Assembly (NCBI RefSeq): GCF_900142075.1 | Contig: NZ_FQZO01000014.1 | Span: forward strand, 1 to 59,845 | Origin: Clostridium amylolyticum | GTDB lineage: Bacteria > Bacillota > Clostridia > Clostridiales > Clostridiaceae | DNA: 59,845 nt | Direction of reading: 5' to 3' | In this document: piece by piece, positions 43,911 through 52,617 of the stretch | Layout of the letters: the number at the start of each line of letters is the position of its first letter | Numbering within the stretch: position 1 is the first letter of the stretch | The notes under the pieces: model-generated | What the model was told of the DNA's origin: nothing | The model's database searches: none | The model's input: the letters and a program-made list of their open reading frames with translations, nothing else | Made by a program: the position numbers and the translations under genes

Positions 43911-44897
43911 ATGACTAAATATAAAATAATCGGACAGTCTATACCTAATATTCCTTGGGAAGATAAACCGGAGAACTGTAAAGATGTAGTATGGCGTTCT
44001 AGTTTAAATCCAATTATACCGAGAGATTTGCTCCCCACCTCTAACAGTATATTTAACAGTGCTGTAGTACCATATAATGGCGAATTTGCCGGGGTTTTTA
44101 GATGTGATAATAAATGTAGAGAAATGAGAATACATACAGGTAAGAGTAAAGACGGTGTAAACTGGGTTATAGAGGAAGAACCTATTAAGTTTAAATGTGA
44201 CGATGCGGAAGTTGGTAATTTTGTTTATGCTTATGATCCTAGAGTTTGTTACATTGATGATAGATATTATGTTACTTGGTGTAATAGCTATCATGGTCCT
44301 ACTATAGGGATTGCCTATACCTATGATTTTAAAGAATATCACCAGTTAGAAAATGCATTTCTACCTTTTAATAGAAATGGAGTGCTTTTCCCAAGAAAGA
44401 TTAATGGCAAGTATGCTATGCTAAGCAGGCCAAGTGATATGGGACATACAGCCTTCGGTGACATATTCTATAGTGAAAGCTTTGATATGGAGCATTGGGG
44501 ACATCATCGCCATGTTATGGGTAGAACAGGAAGCTGGCAGAGTACAAAGGTTGGTGCAGGCCCTGTTCCTATAGAAACCTCAGAGGGATGGCTGCTTATA
44601 TATCATGGGGTGTTAACTTCCTGCAATGGCTATGTATATAGCGCAGGTGCAGCGCTTTTAGATATAAATGAACCTTGGAAGGTTCTATATAGAACAGCAC
44701 CTTACATAATATCCCCTCAGACGATTTATGAATGTGTAGGAGATGTACCAAATGTAGTATTCCCTTGCGCTGCCTTAGCTGATGCGGACACAGGAAAAAT
44801 AGCTATATATTACGGTGCAGCAGATACGGTAACAGGTTTAGCCTATGCCGATGTAGATGAGCTTATAGATTATATTAAAGAAAATTCATTGGTATAG
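43911..44897 (+). CDS. GH130 mannoside phosphorylase
   Basis: A 328-residue cytoplasmic five-bladed beta-propeller enzyme of family GH130, which phosphorolyses beta-mannosides to alpha-mannose-1-phosphate. Family blocks are visible: FNSAVVPYNGEFAGVFR, DPRVCYIDDRYYVTW (with the family's conserved Asp), NRNGVLFPRKINGKYAML, WLLIYHGV and the C-terminal IYYGAADTVTGLAYADVDEL. Some members cleave Man-beta-1,4-GlcNAc from the N-glycan core, others beta-mannan. The neighbours here favour the N-glycan core. RBS aaaaggaga precedes the ATG. Confidence 0.9.
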   Translation: MTKYKIIGQSIPNIPWEDKPENCKDVVWRSSLNPIIPRDLLPTSNSIFNSAVVPYNGEFAGVFRCDNKCREMRIHTGKSKDGVNWVIEEEPIKFKCDDAEVGNFVYAYDPRVCYIDDRYYVTWCNSYHGPTIGIAYTYDFKEYHQLENAFLPFNRNGVLFPRKINGKYAMLSRPSDMGHTAFGDIFYSESFDMEHWGHHRHVMGRTGSWQSTKVGAGPVPIETSEGWLLIYHGVLTSCNGYVYSAGAALLDINEPWKVLYRTAPYIISPQTIYECVGDVPNVVFPCAALADADTGKIAIYYGAADTVTGLAYADVDELIDYIKENSLV

Positions 44898-44916
44898 ATT
44901 TAAAGCTATAGTTATA

Positions 44917-44960
44917 AAAAATTAAAACTGACAATATAAGGTTGTCAGTTTTAATTTTTA
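44917..44960 (+). terminator. Terminator-like hairpin after GH130
   Basis: Stem aattaaaactgacaa / ttgtcagttttaatt with a 7-base loop, then TTTTT, between GH130 and GH18. No promoter is apparent between them, so it probably acts as an internal attenuator in the operon. Confidence 0.8.
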
Positions 44961-44994
44961 AAAAGGTAAATATTATAAGAAATGGAGAGTAAGC

Positions 44995-46053
44995 ATGATA
45001 GATAAGATGAAGTTTAATAGTAGTAGTGAATATAAAATAATGGCATACTTAGGAGATGGAGAAGATTGGAAAGAAACTGACATAGAAGCACAGAAGCTTA
45101 CCCACATTAATTATGCCTTTGTACATGTTAAGGATGGAAGGATAATAGGAAACTTAAGAAAAATTGATTTGTTAAATGAAATTAAGAATAAAAATCCATA
45201 TATTAAAACTGTTATTTCCGTAGGGGGATGGGGTGCAGATGGGTTTTCCGATGCTGCCTTAAGTAGTGAAAGCAGAGAGATATTTTCTCAAAGTGCAGTG
45301 GAGTTTATGATAGATAATAATTTTGACGGTATAGATATAGATTGGGAGTATCCTTGCTCTGATCAAGCAGGGATAACAGCAAGACCAGAGGATAAGGTGA
45401 ATTTTACATTAATGCTTAAGTCACTTAGAGAAAAGCTGGATGTTTTAGAAAAGAAAAATAATAAAGAATATATACTCAGCATAGCTGTGGGAGCAGCAGA
45501 TGAAATAATAGAGGATATGGAGATGGACAAAATCCATAACTACTTAGATTTTATTAATATCATGACCTACGATATGAGAGGAAGCTTTACCCATACCACT
45601 GGTCATCATGCTAATTTATATTCTCCTGAATTTGATCCACAAGGAATCAGTGCAGACAAAGCTGTTAAAAAGATACTATCCTATGGGGTTCCTAGATGTA
45701 AAATAATACTTGGAGCAGCTTTTTATGGCCGTATGTGGAAGGGGGTAGAAGATGATGGGATAGGCTTAAACTCTTTAGCTGAAACCACGGGAGGACATAT
45801 GGTAAACTACTCAGATATACATAAGATGTTTATAGATAAAAATGGATTTAAAAGGCATTGGGATGATACTTCTAAGGCTGCTTATGTCTTTAATGGAAGT
45901 TCTTTTATATCCTATGATGATGAAGAATCTCTATGGAATAAGTCTAATTATATTAAGGAAAATAACCTAGGAGGCATTATGTTCTGGGAGTATTCTCTAG
46001 ATAACACAAGAACGCTTTTAAATAGTATATATAATGGATTAGTTAATAAATAA
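44995..46053 (+). CDS. GH18 glycoside hydrolase (chitinase/ENGase-like)
   Basis: A 352-residue TIM-barrel enzyme without a signal peptide, so cytoplasmic. The GH18 motif DGIDIDWEYP provides Asp111, Asp114, Asp116 and the catalytic acid Glu118. Other family blocks are KTVISVGGWG, FINIMTYDMRGSF and GAAFYGRMWKG. The final beta strand is GGIMFWEYSLD. It should cleave GlcNAc-beta-1,4-GlcNAc bonds. In this locus the likely substrate is the chitobiose core of imported N-glycans rather than chitin, which is inferred from context. RBS atggagag precedes the ATG. The GH29 gene starts 21 bases later. Confidence 0.9.
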   Translation: MIDKMKFNSSSEYKIMAYLGDGEDWKETDIEAQKLTHINYAFVHVKDGRIIGNLRKIDLLNEIKNKNPYIKTVISVGGWGADGFSDAALSSESREIFSQSAVEFMIDNNFDGIDIDWEYPCSDQAGITARPEDKVNFTLMLKSLREKLDVLEKKNNKEYILSIAVGAADEIIEDMEMDKIHNYLDFINIMTYDMRGSFTHTTGHHANLYSPEFDPQGISADKAVKKILSYGVPRCKIILGAAFYGRMWKGVEDDGIGLNSLAETTGGHMVNYSDIHKMFIDKNGFKRHWDDTSKAAYVFNGSSFISYDDEESLWNKSNYIKENNLGGIMFWEYSLDNTRTLLNSIYNGLVNK

Positions 46054-46074
46054 AAAGTAAAGGGGAAGTTAATT

Positions 46075-47364
46075 ATGATGCAGCAATGGTTTAAAGATGC
46101 TAAGCTTGGAATATTCATACACTGGGGGATATACGCTGTAAATGGCATAGCGGAATCCTGGTCCTTTTATCACGATGGAATCTCTTATGAGGACTATATG
46201 AAACAGTGTGAAGGCTTTACAGCTAAGAATTATGATCCAAAGGCTTGGGCGAAATTATTTAAGAGCATTGGAGCTAGATATTCCGTGCTTACCACAAAAC
46301 ACCATGACGGGGTAGCACTATGGGATACAAAGACTAATGATTTAAGCGTAGTTAAAAAGACTCCTGCAGCAAGAGATTTAGTAAAGCCTTGGGTAGAAGC
46401 TATGAGAGAGCAGGGGTTAAAGGTAGGTCTTTATTACTCGCACTTAGATTGGTCTCATCCTGATTATGCTTCTATTTATAGAGAGGATGAAAGAAAAAAT
46501 TTAGATAAGCTAGTTAGAAATAGATATACTCATCCTAGCGGAGAGGAAGATTTTGAAGCTTGGGAAAGATTTTTAAAGTTTCATAGAGAGCAGCTTAAGG
46601 AGCTTATGACTGAATTTAACCCTGTAGACCTTTTATGGTTTGATGGAGACTGGGAAAAGAGCTCGGACCAGTGGAGAATGCCAGAACTTAGAGAGTTTTT
46701 ACATAGTTTAAACAGAGAGGTAGTGCTTAACTCTAGAATGTGGAATCATGGAGATTATAGGACTCCAGAACAAGGTATACCTATAGTAAGACCAGAAGGA
46801 CCTTGGGAATTCTGCGTTACCGTTAATGATTCTTGGGGATATCAGCACGATGATAAGAATTATAAATCCGTAAGACAATTGGTTAGGATGTTTGCAGAGT
46901 GTATAGGCATGGGTGGAAACATGCTTCTTGACATAGGACCTATGGAAGATGGAACTATAGACCCAGAGCAGGAAAAGAGGCTTTTAGGATTAGGAGAATG
47001 GATAAATAAGCATGAAGAGGCTATCTTTGAAACAGATGCTGGACTGCCTTTAGGTCACTTTTATGGACCATCTACACTTTCAAAAGATAAAAAGACCCTT
47101 TATCTTTTCTGCTTTGACAGACCTTATGATGACATAGGAGTTAAAGGCATTAGAAATAAGATAAAAAAAGCTTCTGTAGTGGGTACGGACATAGAACTTA
47201 ATCATAGAAACATGGGGGGAGCTCCATGGCTTAATATACCGGGTATACTTTGGATAAATGTACAGGAAGAAAGCTTAGATAAAAACTGTACCGTTATAAA
47301 GCTAGAGTTTGAAGAAGAGTTAGACCTATATAGAGGAACAGGTCAAAATATAGAAGTGAACTAA
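46075..47364 (+). CDS. GH29 alpha-L-fucosidase
   Basis: A 429-residue cytoplasmic fucosidase. Visible GH29 blocks are LGIFIHWGIYAVNGIAESW at the N-terminus, YSVLTTKHHDGVALWD, and NPVDLLWFDGDW with the nucleophile Asp190. GNMLLDIGPMEDGTIDPEQ marks the end of the barrel, and a short C-terminal beta domain follows. There is no signal peptide. In an N-glycan pathway it would remove core or antennary fucose. RBS aaggggaag precedes the ATG. A small hairpin without T-run lies behind the stop (47365-47396). Confidence 0.94.
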   Translation: MMQQWFKDAKLGIFIHWGIYAVNGIAESWSFYHDGISYEDYMKQCEGFTAKNYDPKAWAKLFKSIGARYSVLTTKHHDGVALWDTKTNDLSVVKKTPAARDLVKPWVEAMREQGLKVGLYYSHLDWSHPDYASIYREDERKNLDKLVRNRYTHPSGEEDFEAWERFLKFHREQLKELMTEFNPVDLLWFDGDWEKSSDQWRMPELREFLHSLNREVVLNSRMWNHGDYRTPEQGIPIVRPEGPWEFCVTVNDSWGYQHDDKNYKSVRQLVRMFAECIGMGGNMLLDIGPMEDGTIDPEQEKRLLGLGEWINKHEEAIFETDAGLPLGHFYGPSTLSKDKKTLYLFCFDRPYDDIGVKGIRNKIKKASVVGTDIELNHRNMGGAPWLNIPGILWINVQEESLDKNCTVIKLEFEEELDLYRGTGQNIEVN

Positions 47365-47450
47365 CTGTATAGGGATTATTTATAAAATCCCTACAGGATA
47401 CTTACAAATAGTATTAACTAAAATATATATACAGAGGAAGGCGGATAATT

Positions 47451-48470
47451 ATGAAGTTTAGCGGTGTCCTAGAGCCATATATAGATTTTGCACCCAGTGA
47501 TTATATATGCCACAAAACTTCCAAGGAGCTTATTTTAGATGGAAATTTGCAAAAGGAGGTTTGGGAAGATGCCCCTTGGAGTGAAGAATTTGTAGATATA
47601 GAAGGAGATATAAGACCTAAGCCCAATAAAAGTACAAGATTTAAAATGCTTTGGGATGATGAGTACCTATACTTTGGAGCCAAATTAGAAGAAGATAAAA
47701 TATGGGCCACTTTAACGGAAAGGGATTCAGTGATATTTCATGACAATGATTTTGAAATTTTCATAGATCCAGATGGTGATACTCATAATTATTACGAGTT
47801 TGAGATAAATGCTTTAAATACTATTTGGGATTTATTTCTTCCCCAGCCTTATAGGGATAATGGAAAACCTGTTAACAGTTGGGATATAAGAGGTATAAAA
47901 ACCGCTATCCATATTCAAGGAGAGCTTAATAACCCAGAAGCTCATAATTTATCATGGAGCGTAGAGGTGGCTATGCCTTGGAAGGTTTTACGGGAATGTG
48001 CCTTTGAATCTAGAAAACCAAAGCATGGAGAGTATTGGAGGGTTAATTTTTCCAGGGTTCAATGGAAAACGGAAGTTAAGGCTGGAAAGTATAGAAAATT
48101 AATTAATTCTGAAACCAATGCTCCTTATGCTGAGGATAACTGGGTATGGAGCCCTACAGGAGTAATAAACATGCATTATCCAGAGCTTTGGGGATTTGTG
48201 GTTTTCTCTGAGCAGGGAGATATAGATTTTGAAATTCCTGAAGACGAGATTATAAAATGGCAGCTTAGAAAGCTATATTATAGACAAAGAAATTACTATG
48301 AAAAGCATGGAAGTTTTTGCGGTGATTTTAACCAGCTTTCACAAGGGGATAGTTTTACTATTAACCCTGATATTGAAATTACCAGCAGCATGTTTCAAAT
48401 TTCCACTCTTTCTAAAGATAAAAAATATCGTATCTGCATAAGGCAAGATGGAAAGGTATGGAGGGAGTGA
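47451..48470 (+). CDS. CBM9-like carbohydrate-binding protein, no signal peptide
   Basis: A 339-residue protein. Residues 25-255 match the CBM9/DOMON-like sandwich found in carbohydrate-binding proteins (ILDGNLQKEVWEDAPW, LWDDEYLYFGAKLEE, FHDNDFEIFIDPDGDTHNYYEFEINALN, YWRVNFSRVQW, NWVWSPTGVINMHYPELWG). The C-terminal part (260-339) is not recognised. Such domains are normally exported, yet no signal peptide is visible here. The RBS for the next gene overlaps its last codons and stop, so the two are translationally coupled, which suggests a joint role. Confidence 0.82.
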   Translation: MKFSGVLEPYIDFAPSDYICHKTSKELILDGNLQKEVWEDAPWSEEFVDIEGDIRPKPNKSTRFKMLWDDEYLYFGAKLEEDKIWATLTERDSVIFHDNDFEIFIDPDGDTHNYYEFEINALNTIWDLFLPQPYRDNGKPVNSWDIRGIKTAIHIQGELNNPEAHNLSWSVEVAMPWKVLRECAFESRKPKHGEYWRVNFSRVQWKTEVKAGKYRKLINSETNAPYAEDNWVWSPTGVINMHYPELWGFVVFSEQGDIDFEIPEDEIIKWQLRKLYYRQRNYYEKHGSFCGDFNQLSQGDSFTINPDIEITSSMFQISTLSKDKKYRICIRQDGKVWRE

Positions 48471-48478
48471 TACAATTT

Positions 48479-51061
48479 ATGAATATATTTAATTTAGATG
48501 ATAAATATGTAGAAACCATAGAAGAAAAATTTAATATAAAAAAGGAAATAGCCAAGGAAAGAGAAAAGGAGTTATTCTCTGTTTTTAAAGAGGAGCTTAC
48601 AGAAGAAGAAAGATTTGCTTTAACTTATCTCTATGCCTACATGCCTTTAAATGATATGGCAGATCATGATGGCGAGTTTTTTCTAAATCACATAAGAAAT
48701 ATATTAAACATCAGAGATAAAATGCCTTGGAGAAAGAGTATAACAGGCTCTCAATTCCTGCATTTTGTCCTTCCTTATAGGATAAACAACGAAAATATAG
48801 AAGATTTTGTACAGGTTATTTTTCAGGAACTTTATCCTAGAATAGAAAACTTATCCATTAAGGAGGCTATTTCAGAAATCAACCATTGGTGTCATGAAAA
48901 GGCTACTTACATAGGTACTGATATGAGAACAGTGTCACCTCTTACATTAATGAGAACTGCTTTAGGAAGATGCGGTGAGCAGTCCACACTTTTGGTAGCT
49001 GCTTTAAGAAGTGTATGCATACCTGCTCGTCAGTGTTATACCCCTCGCTGGGCTCACTGTGACTCTAATCATGCTTGGGTAGAAGCCTTAGCAGATGGAA
49101 CCTGGTACTTTTTAGGTGCCTGTGAACCAGAGCCAAGATTAAATATGGGATGGTTTAGCGGTCCTGCCAGAAGAGCTATGCTGGTAAATACCAGGGTGGC
49201 AGGAAACTATCCAGGTCCTGAAGAAATAACCTTAGCAGAAAATTGGTTTACCGAAATAAATCTTTTAGATAATTATTCTCCTAATAAAAGCATTAAAGTT
49301 AAGGTTATAGATAATAAAGGACATGGAGTTCAGGGGGCTAAAGTTCACTTTGAGCTATACAACACTGCAGAGTTTTATCCTATAGTAAAAAAGACTACAG
49401 ATGAAAAGGGAGAAACTTTTTTAACTACAGGTTATGGTGATGTATTAATTCACGCCTTTAAAGATTCCTCTTGGGGGTTTAAGAAAATCAGTGTTAAAGA
49501 TGGAGAGGAATTTCAAGTAATAATTGAGGATAAGCTTCCTGAGAATGGAACCATGGAGTTTAAAATGGTGCCTCCTCCAGAAATTCATAAGGGAGATATA
49601 GAAGTTACCCAAGAAGAACGTAAAGCTAACGATATAAGGTTAAAAGAAGAAGATAATATAAGGACAGCTTATGAAACTATCTTTATAAGTGAAGAGCAAT
49701 CAGGAAAAATAGCACTACAATTAAAACTTCCTAAAGATAGGGTTTGGAAGGTTTTAAAACCCGCTAGAGGGAATAGTAAGGAAATTGTAGCTTTCTTACA
49801 AGAGGAAACAGAAAAGTACGGTGAGTGGCCTTTAAAACTTTTAGAAAGTTTAAGAGAAAAGGATTTGCAAGATACCTTTAAGCCTGTATTAAAAGATCAT
49901 CTAGTAAATTCTTTAAAGTATAAAAGTGATTATGAAGAGGAAATTTTTCTTCCTTATATAATGTGTCCAAGAGTTAATTATGAAATGCTGGGAGAACATA
50001 AAAAGCTATTTCAAGAAAGCTTCGAAGAAAGTGAAATAAATGTCTTTAAGGAAAATCCAGAAATGCTTGTAAAGTGGGTGAAAGAAAATATAGAAGTGCT
50101 GGATGGCTATAATTATTATGTAGGATATGCTTCTTCCAAGGGCACCTTTAGCCTTAAAAAAGCTGATGCTCCTTCAAGGAATATACTTTTTGTAAGCCTA
50201 GCCAGAAGCTTTGGTATCCCTTCAAGGTTGGAACCCTCAGATAAAAGGCCTCAGTACCTAAAGGATGGAAGCTGGCAGGATGCGGCCTTATTAATAAAGA
50301 GTGAAAAAGGTGTAAATAAAACCCTAGGTAGCATAACCTTAAGATTCCAAGAGGATATGCAAAATAAACCTGAGTATTTTGGGAACTTTTCTCTAGCTAG
50401 ATTTGAAGATGGAATTTTTAAAACTTTAGATTATGAAGGAAATGACCTGAGTTATTTCCAAAAAGGCTTTGAAGTACCTATGGGCAGCTATAGATTAACT
50501 ACAGGTACTAGGCTTACTGATGGTACGGTATTAGTTAAATTTACTTATTTTACAGTAAAGCCTAATGAGAAAACTTCAGTGAAAGTAGAATTTTTAAAGG
50601 ATAAGGCCAAATTAAATTTCCATGGAAATATTCCTGAAAACTTTAATATAACCTTGGCAGATGGAAAAATTGAAAGTATTAAGGACTCTCTAGGAGATAA
50701 GGGCGCGGTAATAGCCTTTATAGAACCAGACAGGGAGCCTACTAAACATCTCTTAAGAGAGCTAAAAGAGCTTTCAGAAGAATTTGATAATTGGGATGGA
50801 AGGATATATTTAATCATAGGAGAAGATAAGCTAACTTCATCTTTTAATTTGGAAAACTATAAAGAACTGCCAGATAATAAGGCTTTTTCCATAGATAGAA
50901 ATCATGAAATATTAGAAAGCTTCACTTCTGCGCTTATAGACAAAGTACCTAAAAAATACCCTATGGTTTTTTTGATAAATACTGAAAGTGAAATAGTTTA
51001 CCAATCTATAGGTTATAAACTAGGTATAGCAAGTGATATAATGAAGGTTGTAAACCATTAG
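48479..51061 (+). CDS. Transglutaminase-like multidomain protein with thioredoxin-like tail
   Basis: An 860-residue protein without signal peptide. A transglutaminase-like domain (about 60-235) has Cys165 (GRCGEQST) and His198 (SNHAWVE). The usual third residue Asp is replaced in LGACEPEP, where Glu216 may serve. A transthyretin-like insert follows (about 275-350, KVKVIDNKGHGVQGAKVHFE). A second transglutaminase-like copy (about 530-615) has Ala564 at the Cys position and is probably dead. Beta strands and a thioredoxin-like domain without CxxC (about 720-860) end the protein. ATG 48479 is chosen for ggagtga 8 bases upstream. The fold is shared with peptide:N-glycanase and proteases; the substrate is unknown. 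Confidence 0.8.
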   Translation: MNIFNLDDKYVETIEEKFNIKKEIAKEREKELFSVFKEELTEEERFALTYLYAYMPLNDMADHDGEFFLNHIRNILNIRDKMPWRKSITGSQFLHFVLPYRINNENIEDFVQVIFQELYPRIENLSIKEAISEINHWCHEKATYIGTDMRTVSPLTLMRTALGRCGEQSTLLVAALRSVCIPARQCYTPRWAHCDSNHAWVEALADGTWYFLGACEPEPRLNMGWFSGPARRAMLVNTRVAGNYPGPEEITLAENWFTEINLLDNYSPNKSIKVKVIDNKGHGVQGAKVHFELYNTAEFYPIVKKTTDEKGETFLTTGYGDVLIHAFKDSSWGFKKISVKDGEEFQVIIEDKLPENGTMEFKMVPPPEIHKGDIEVTQEERKANDIRLKEEDNIRTAYETIFISEEQSGKIALQLKLPKDRVWKVLKPARGNSKEIVAFLQEETEKYGEWPLKLLESLREKDLQDTFKPVLKDHLVNSLKYKSDYEEEIFLPYIMCPRVNYEMLGEHKKLFQESFEESEINVFKENPEMLVKWVKENIEVLDGYNYYVGYASSKGTFSLKKADAPSRNILFVSLARSFGIPSRLEPSDKRPQYLKDGSWQDAALLIKSEKGVNKTLGSITLRFQEDMQNKPEYFGNFSLARFEDGIFKTLDYEGNDLSYFQKGFEVPMGSYRLTTGTRLTDGTVLVKFTYFTVKPNEKTSVKVEFLKDKAKLNFHGNIPENFNITLADGKIESIKDSLGDKGAVIAFIEPDREPTKHLLRELKELSEEFDNWDGRIYLIIGEDKLTSSFNLENYKELPDNKAFSIDRNHEILESFTSALIDKVPKKYPMVFLINTESEIVYQSIGYKLGIASDIMKVVNH

Positions 51062-51091
51062 ACAAAATTTATTACCTGAGGAGATGAAGAA

Positions 51092-52468
51092 ATGAATAGT
51101 GTTAATAACTCCCTAAATAATGCCATGCCTAAGGTAATACCAGCTCTTAACAGCTGGATTTCAAAGGAAGGCACCTTTACCTTAGGAGAAAAATCTAGAA
51201 TTTTAGTAGATGCCTCCTATTATCAAGAGTTGTCTATTACAGCTGACATATTTAGAGAAGATATAGAGAAGATTAGTGGTAATAAACTAGAGACAGCTAG
51301 TTCTAATAATCCAAAGCCAGGAGATTTATATCTAACATTAAGATGCAAGGATGAGGATTTAGGACATGAAGGGTATATACTAGAGGTTTCAGAGTTTATT
51401 ACTTTGAAAGCTAATACAGCTAAGGGAGTTTTTTATAGTACAAGAACACTTTTACAGATGCTATTGGAAGAGCCATCCCATAAAAATTTACCTAGAGGTA
51501 CTGCAAAGGATTTCCCTAAATATAGATTTAGAGGCTTTATGATAGATGTAGCAAGAAAGTTTTTCCCTTTAAGCTTTTTAAAGGATTACGTAAGATTACT
51601 TTCTTATTATAAGATGAATTACTTTCAGATTCATTTTAATGATACTAATGATGAAAAGGATGCTCACTTCCGTATTAAGTGTGACAGCTATCCAGAGCTT
51701 ACAGCTAAGGAGCATTACACTAAAGAAGAAATAAGAGAGCTTCAAGACTATGCTAAGTTATATAATATTGCCATTATACCTGAAATAGATGCACCAGGAC
51801 ATGCTAGATGCTATACCATGATAAAACCAGAGCTTGCTTTAAAAAACAGCTTAATGGATTTAGATATAAATAATCCTGAAACCTATGAGTTTATGGATAA
51901 GATATATGATGAATTTGCTCCCTTATTTGATGAATCCTTCTTTTATATAGGAGCAGACGAATATAGCGGAGATATGGGAGAAAACTTCAATAAATATATC
52001 AATAGATATAATGAAAAGATAAAAAGCCATGGCAAGAAGACGGTGGTTTGGACAGGTTTTAAGACGGAATTAAAAGAACAGCCTAATAAAGATATCATTA
52101 TAGATGCTTGGACTGGAGATGAAGATCCTAATTTATTTATTGAAAGAGGATATGACATCATAAATTCTTCAGGGGGATATACCCATATAGTTCCCGGAGG
52201 TCATTATCCAGATCTAAAATATCTTTATGAGAGTTGGCAGCCTAATATGTGGTACAAGCACAACTGCCCAGAAAACAGCCCTAATTTTCTAGGGGCAAAG
52301 CTTCATAACTGGAATGATAATAAAGCTAAAGGAGCTTCCATAGAAGAAATAGATAAGCTCATAAAACCAGCATTGCACATTTTTGCTGAAAAGCTTTGGG
52401 GAAGCAAAACCTGTGAAAGCTATGAAGAATTTAAAGAAATTGCCCAAAATACTTTATTAGATTTGTAG
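51092..52468 (+). CDS. GH20 beta-N-acetylhexosaminidase (first)
   Basis: A 458-residue cytoplasmic enzyme. The GH20b domain (about 12-135) is followed by the barrel, where FRGFMIDVARKFFPLSFL opens the catalytic part. The substrate-assisted pair is Asp289-Glu290 (YIGADEYSG). The motif EIDAPGHAR binds substrate, and the C-terminus keeps the family's Trp-rich substrate region (GAKLHNWND). It removes terminal GlcNAc or GalNAc from glycans. RBS gaggaga precedes the ATG, 30 bases behind the transglutaminase-like gene. It is only distantly similar to the second GH20, so different linkages are likely. Confidence 0.92.
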   Translation: MNSVNNSLNNAMPKVIPALNSWISKEGTFTLGEKSRILVDASYYQELSITADIFREDIEKISGNKLETASSNNPKPGDLYLTLRCKDEDLGHEGYILEVSEFITLKANTAKGVFYSTRTLLQMLLEEPSHKNLPRGTAKDFPKYRFRGFMIDVARKFFPLSFLKDYVRLLSYYKMNYFQIHFNDTNDEKDAHFRIKCDSYPELTAKEHYTKEEIRELQDYAKLYNIAIIPEIDAPGHARCYTMIKPELALKNSLMDLDINNPETYEFMDKIYDEFAPLFDESFFYIGADEYSGDMGENFNKYINRYNEKIKSHGKKTVVWTGFKTELKEQPNKDIIIDAWTGDEDPNLFIERGYDIINSSGGYTHIVPGGHYPDLKYLYESWQPNMWYKHNCPENSPNFLGAKLHNWNDNKAKGASIEEIDKLIKPALHIFAEKLWGSKTCESYEEFKEIAQNTLLDL

Positions 52469-52555
52469 AACATTACCTGTTATTAAATTTATAAAGCGTA
52501 ACAACATCTATAAGGAATGATAAACTATAAATTTAAATATTAAACCTATTAATGC

Positions 52556-52590
52556 TGGTGTTAGGAGGTTTTCACAAGCTTAACACCAGT
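52556..52590 (+). other. Intergenic hairpin between the two GH20 genes
   Basis: Stem ctggtgtta (52556-52564) / taacaccag (52582-52590) with a 17-base loop and no T-run. It lies in the 149-base gap, 28 bases ahead of the second GH20 start. It may mark a processing or stability site. Confidence 0.5.
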
Positions 52591-52617
52591 GAAATCTACT
52601 TATAAGGAGAGATATTC

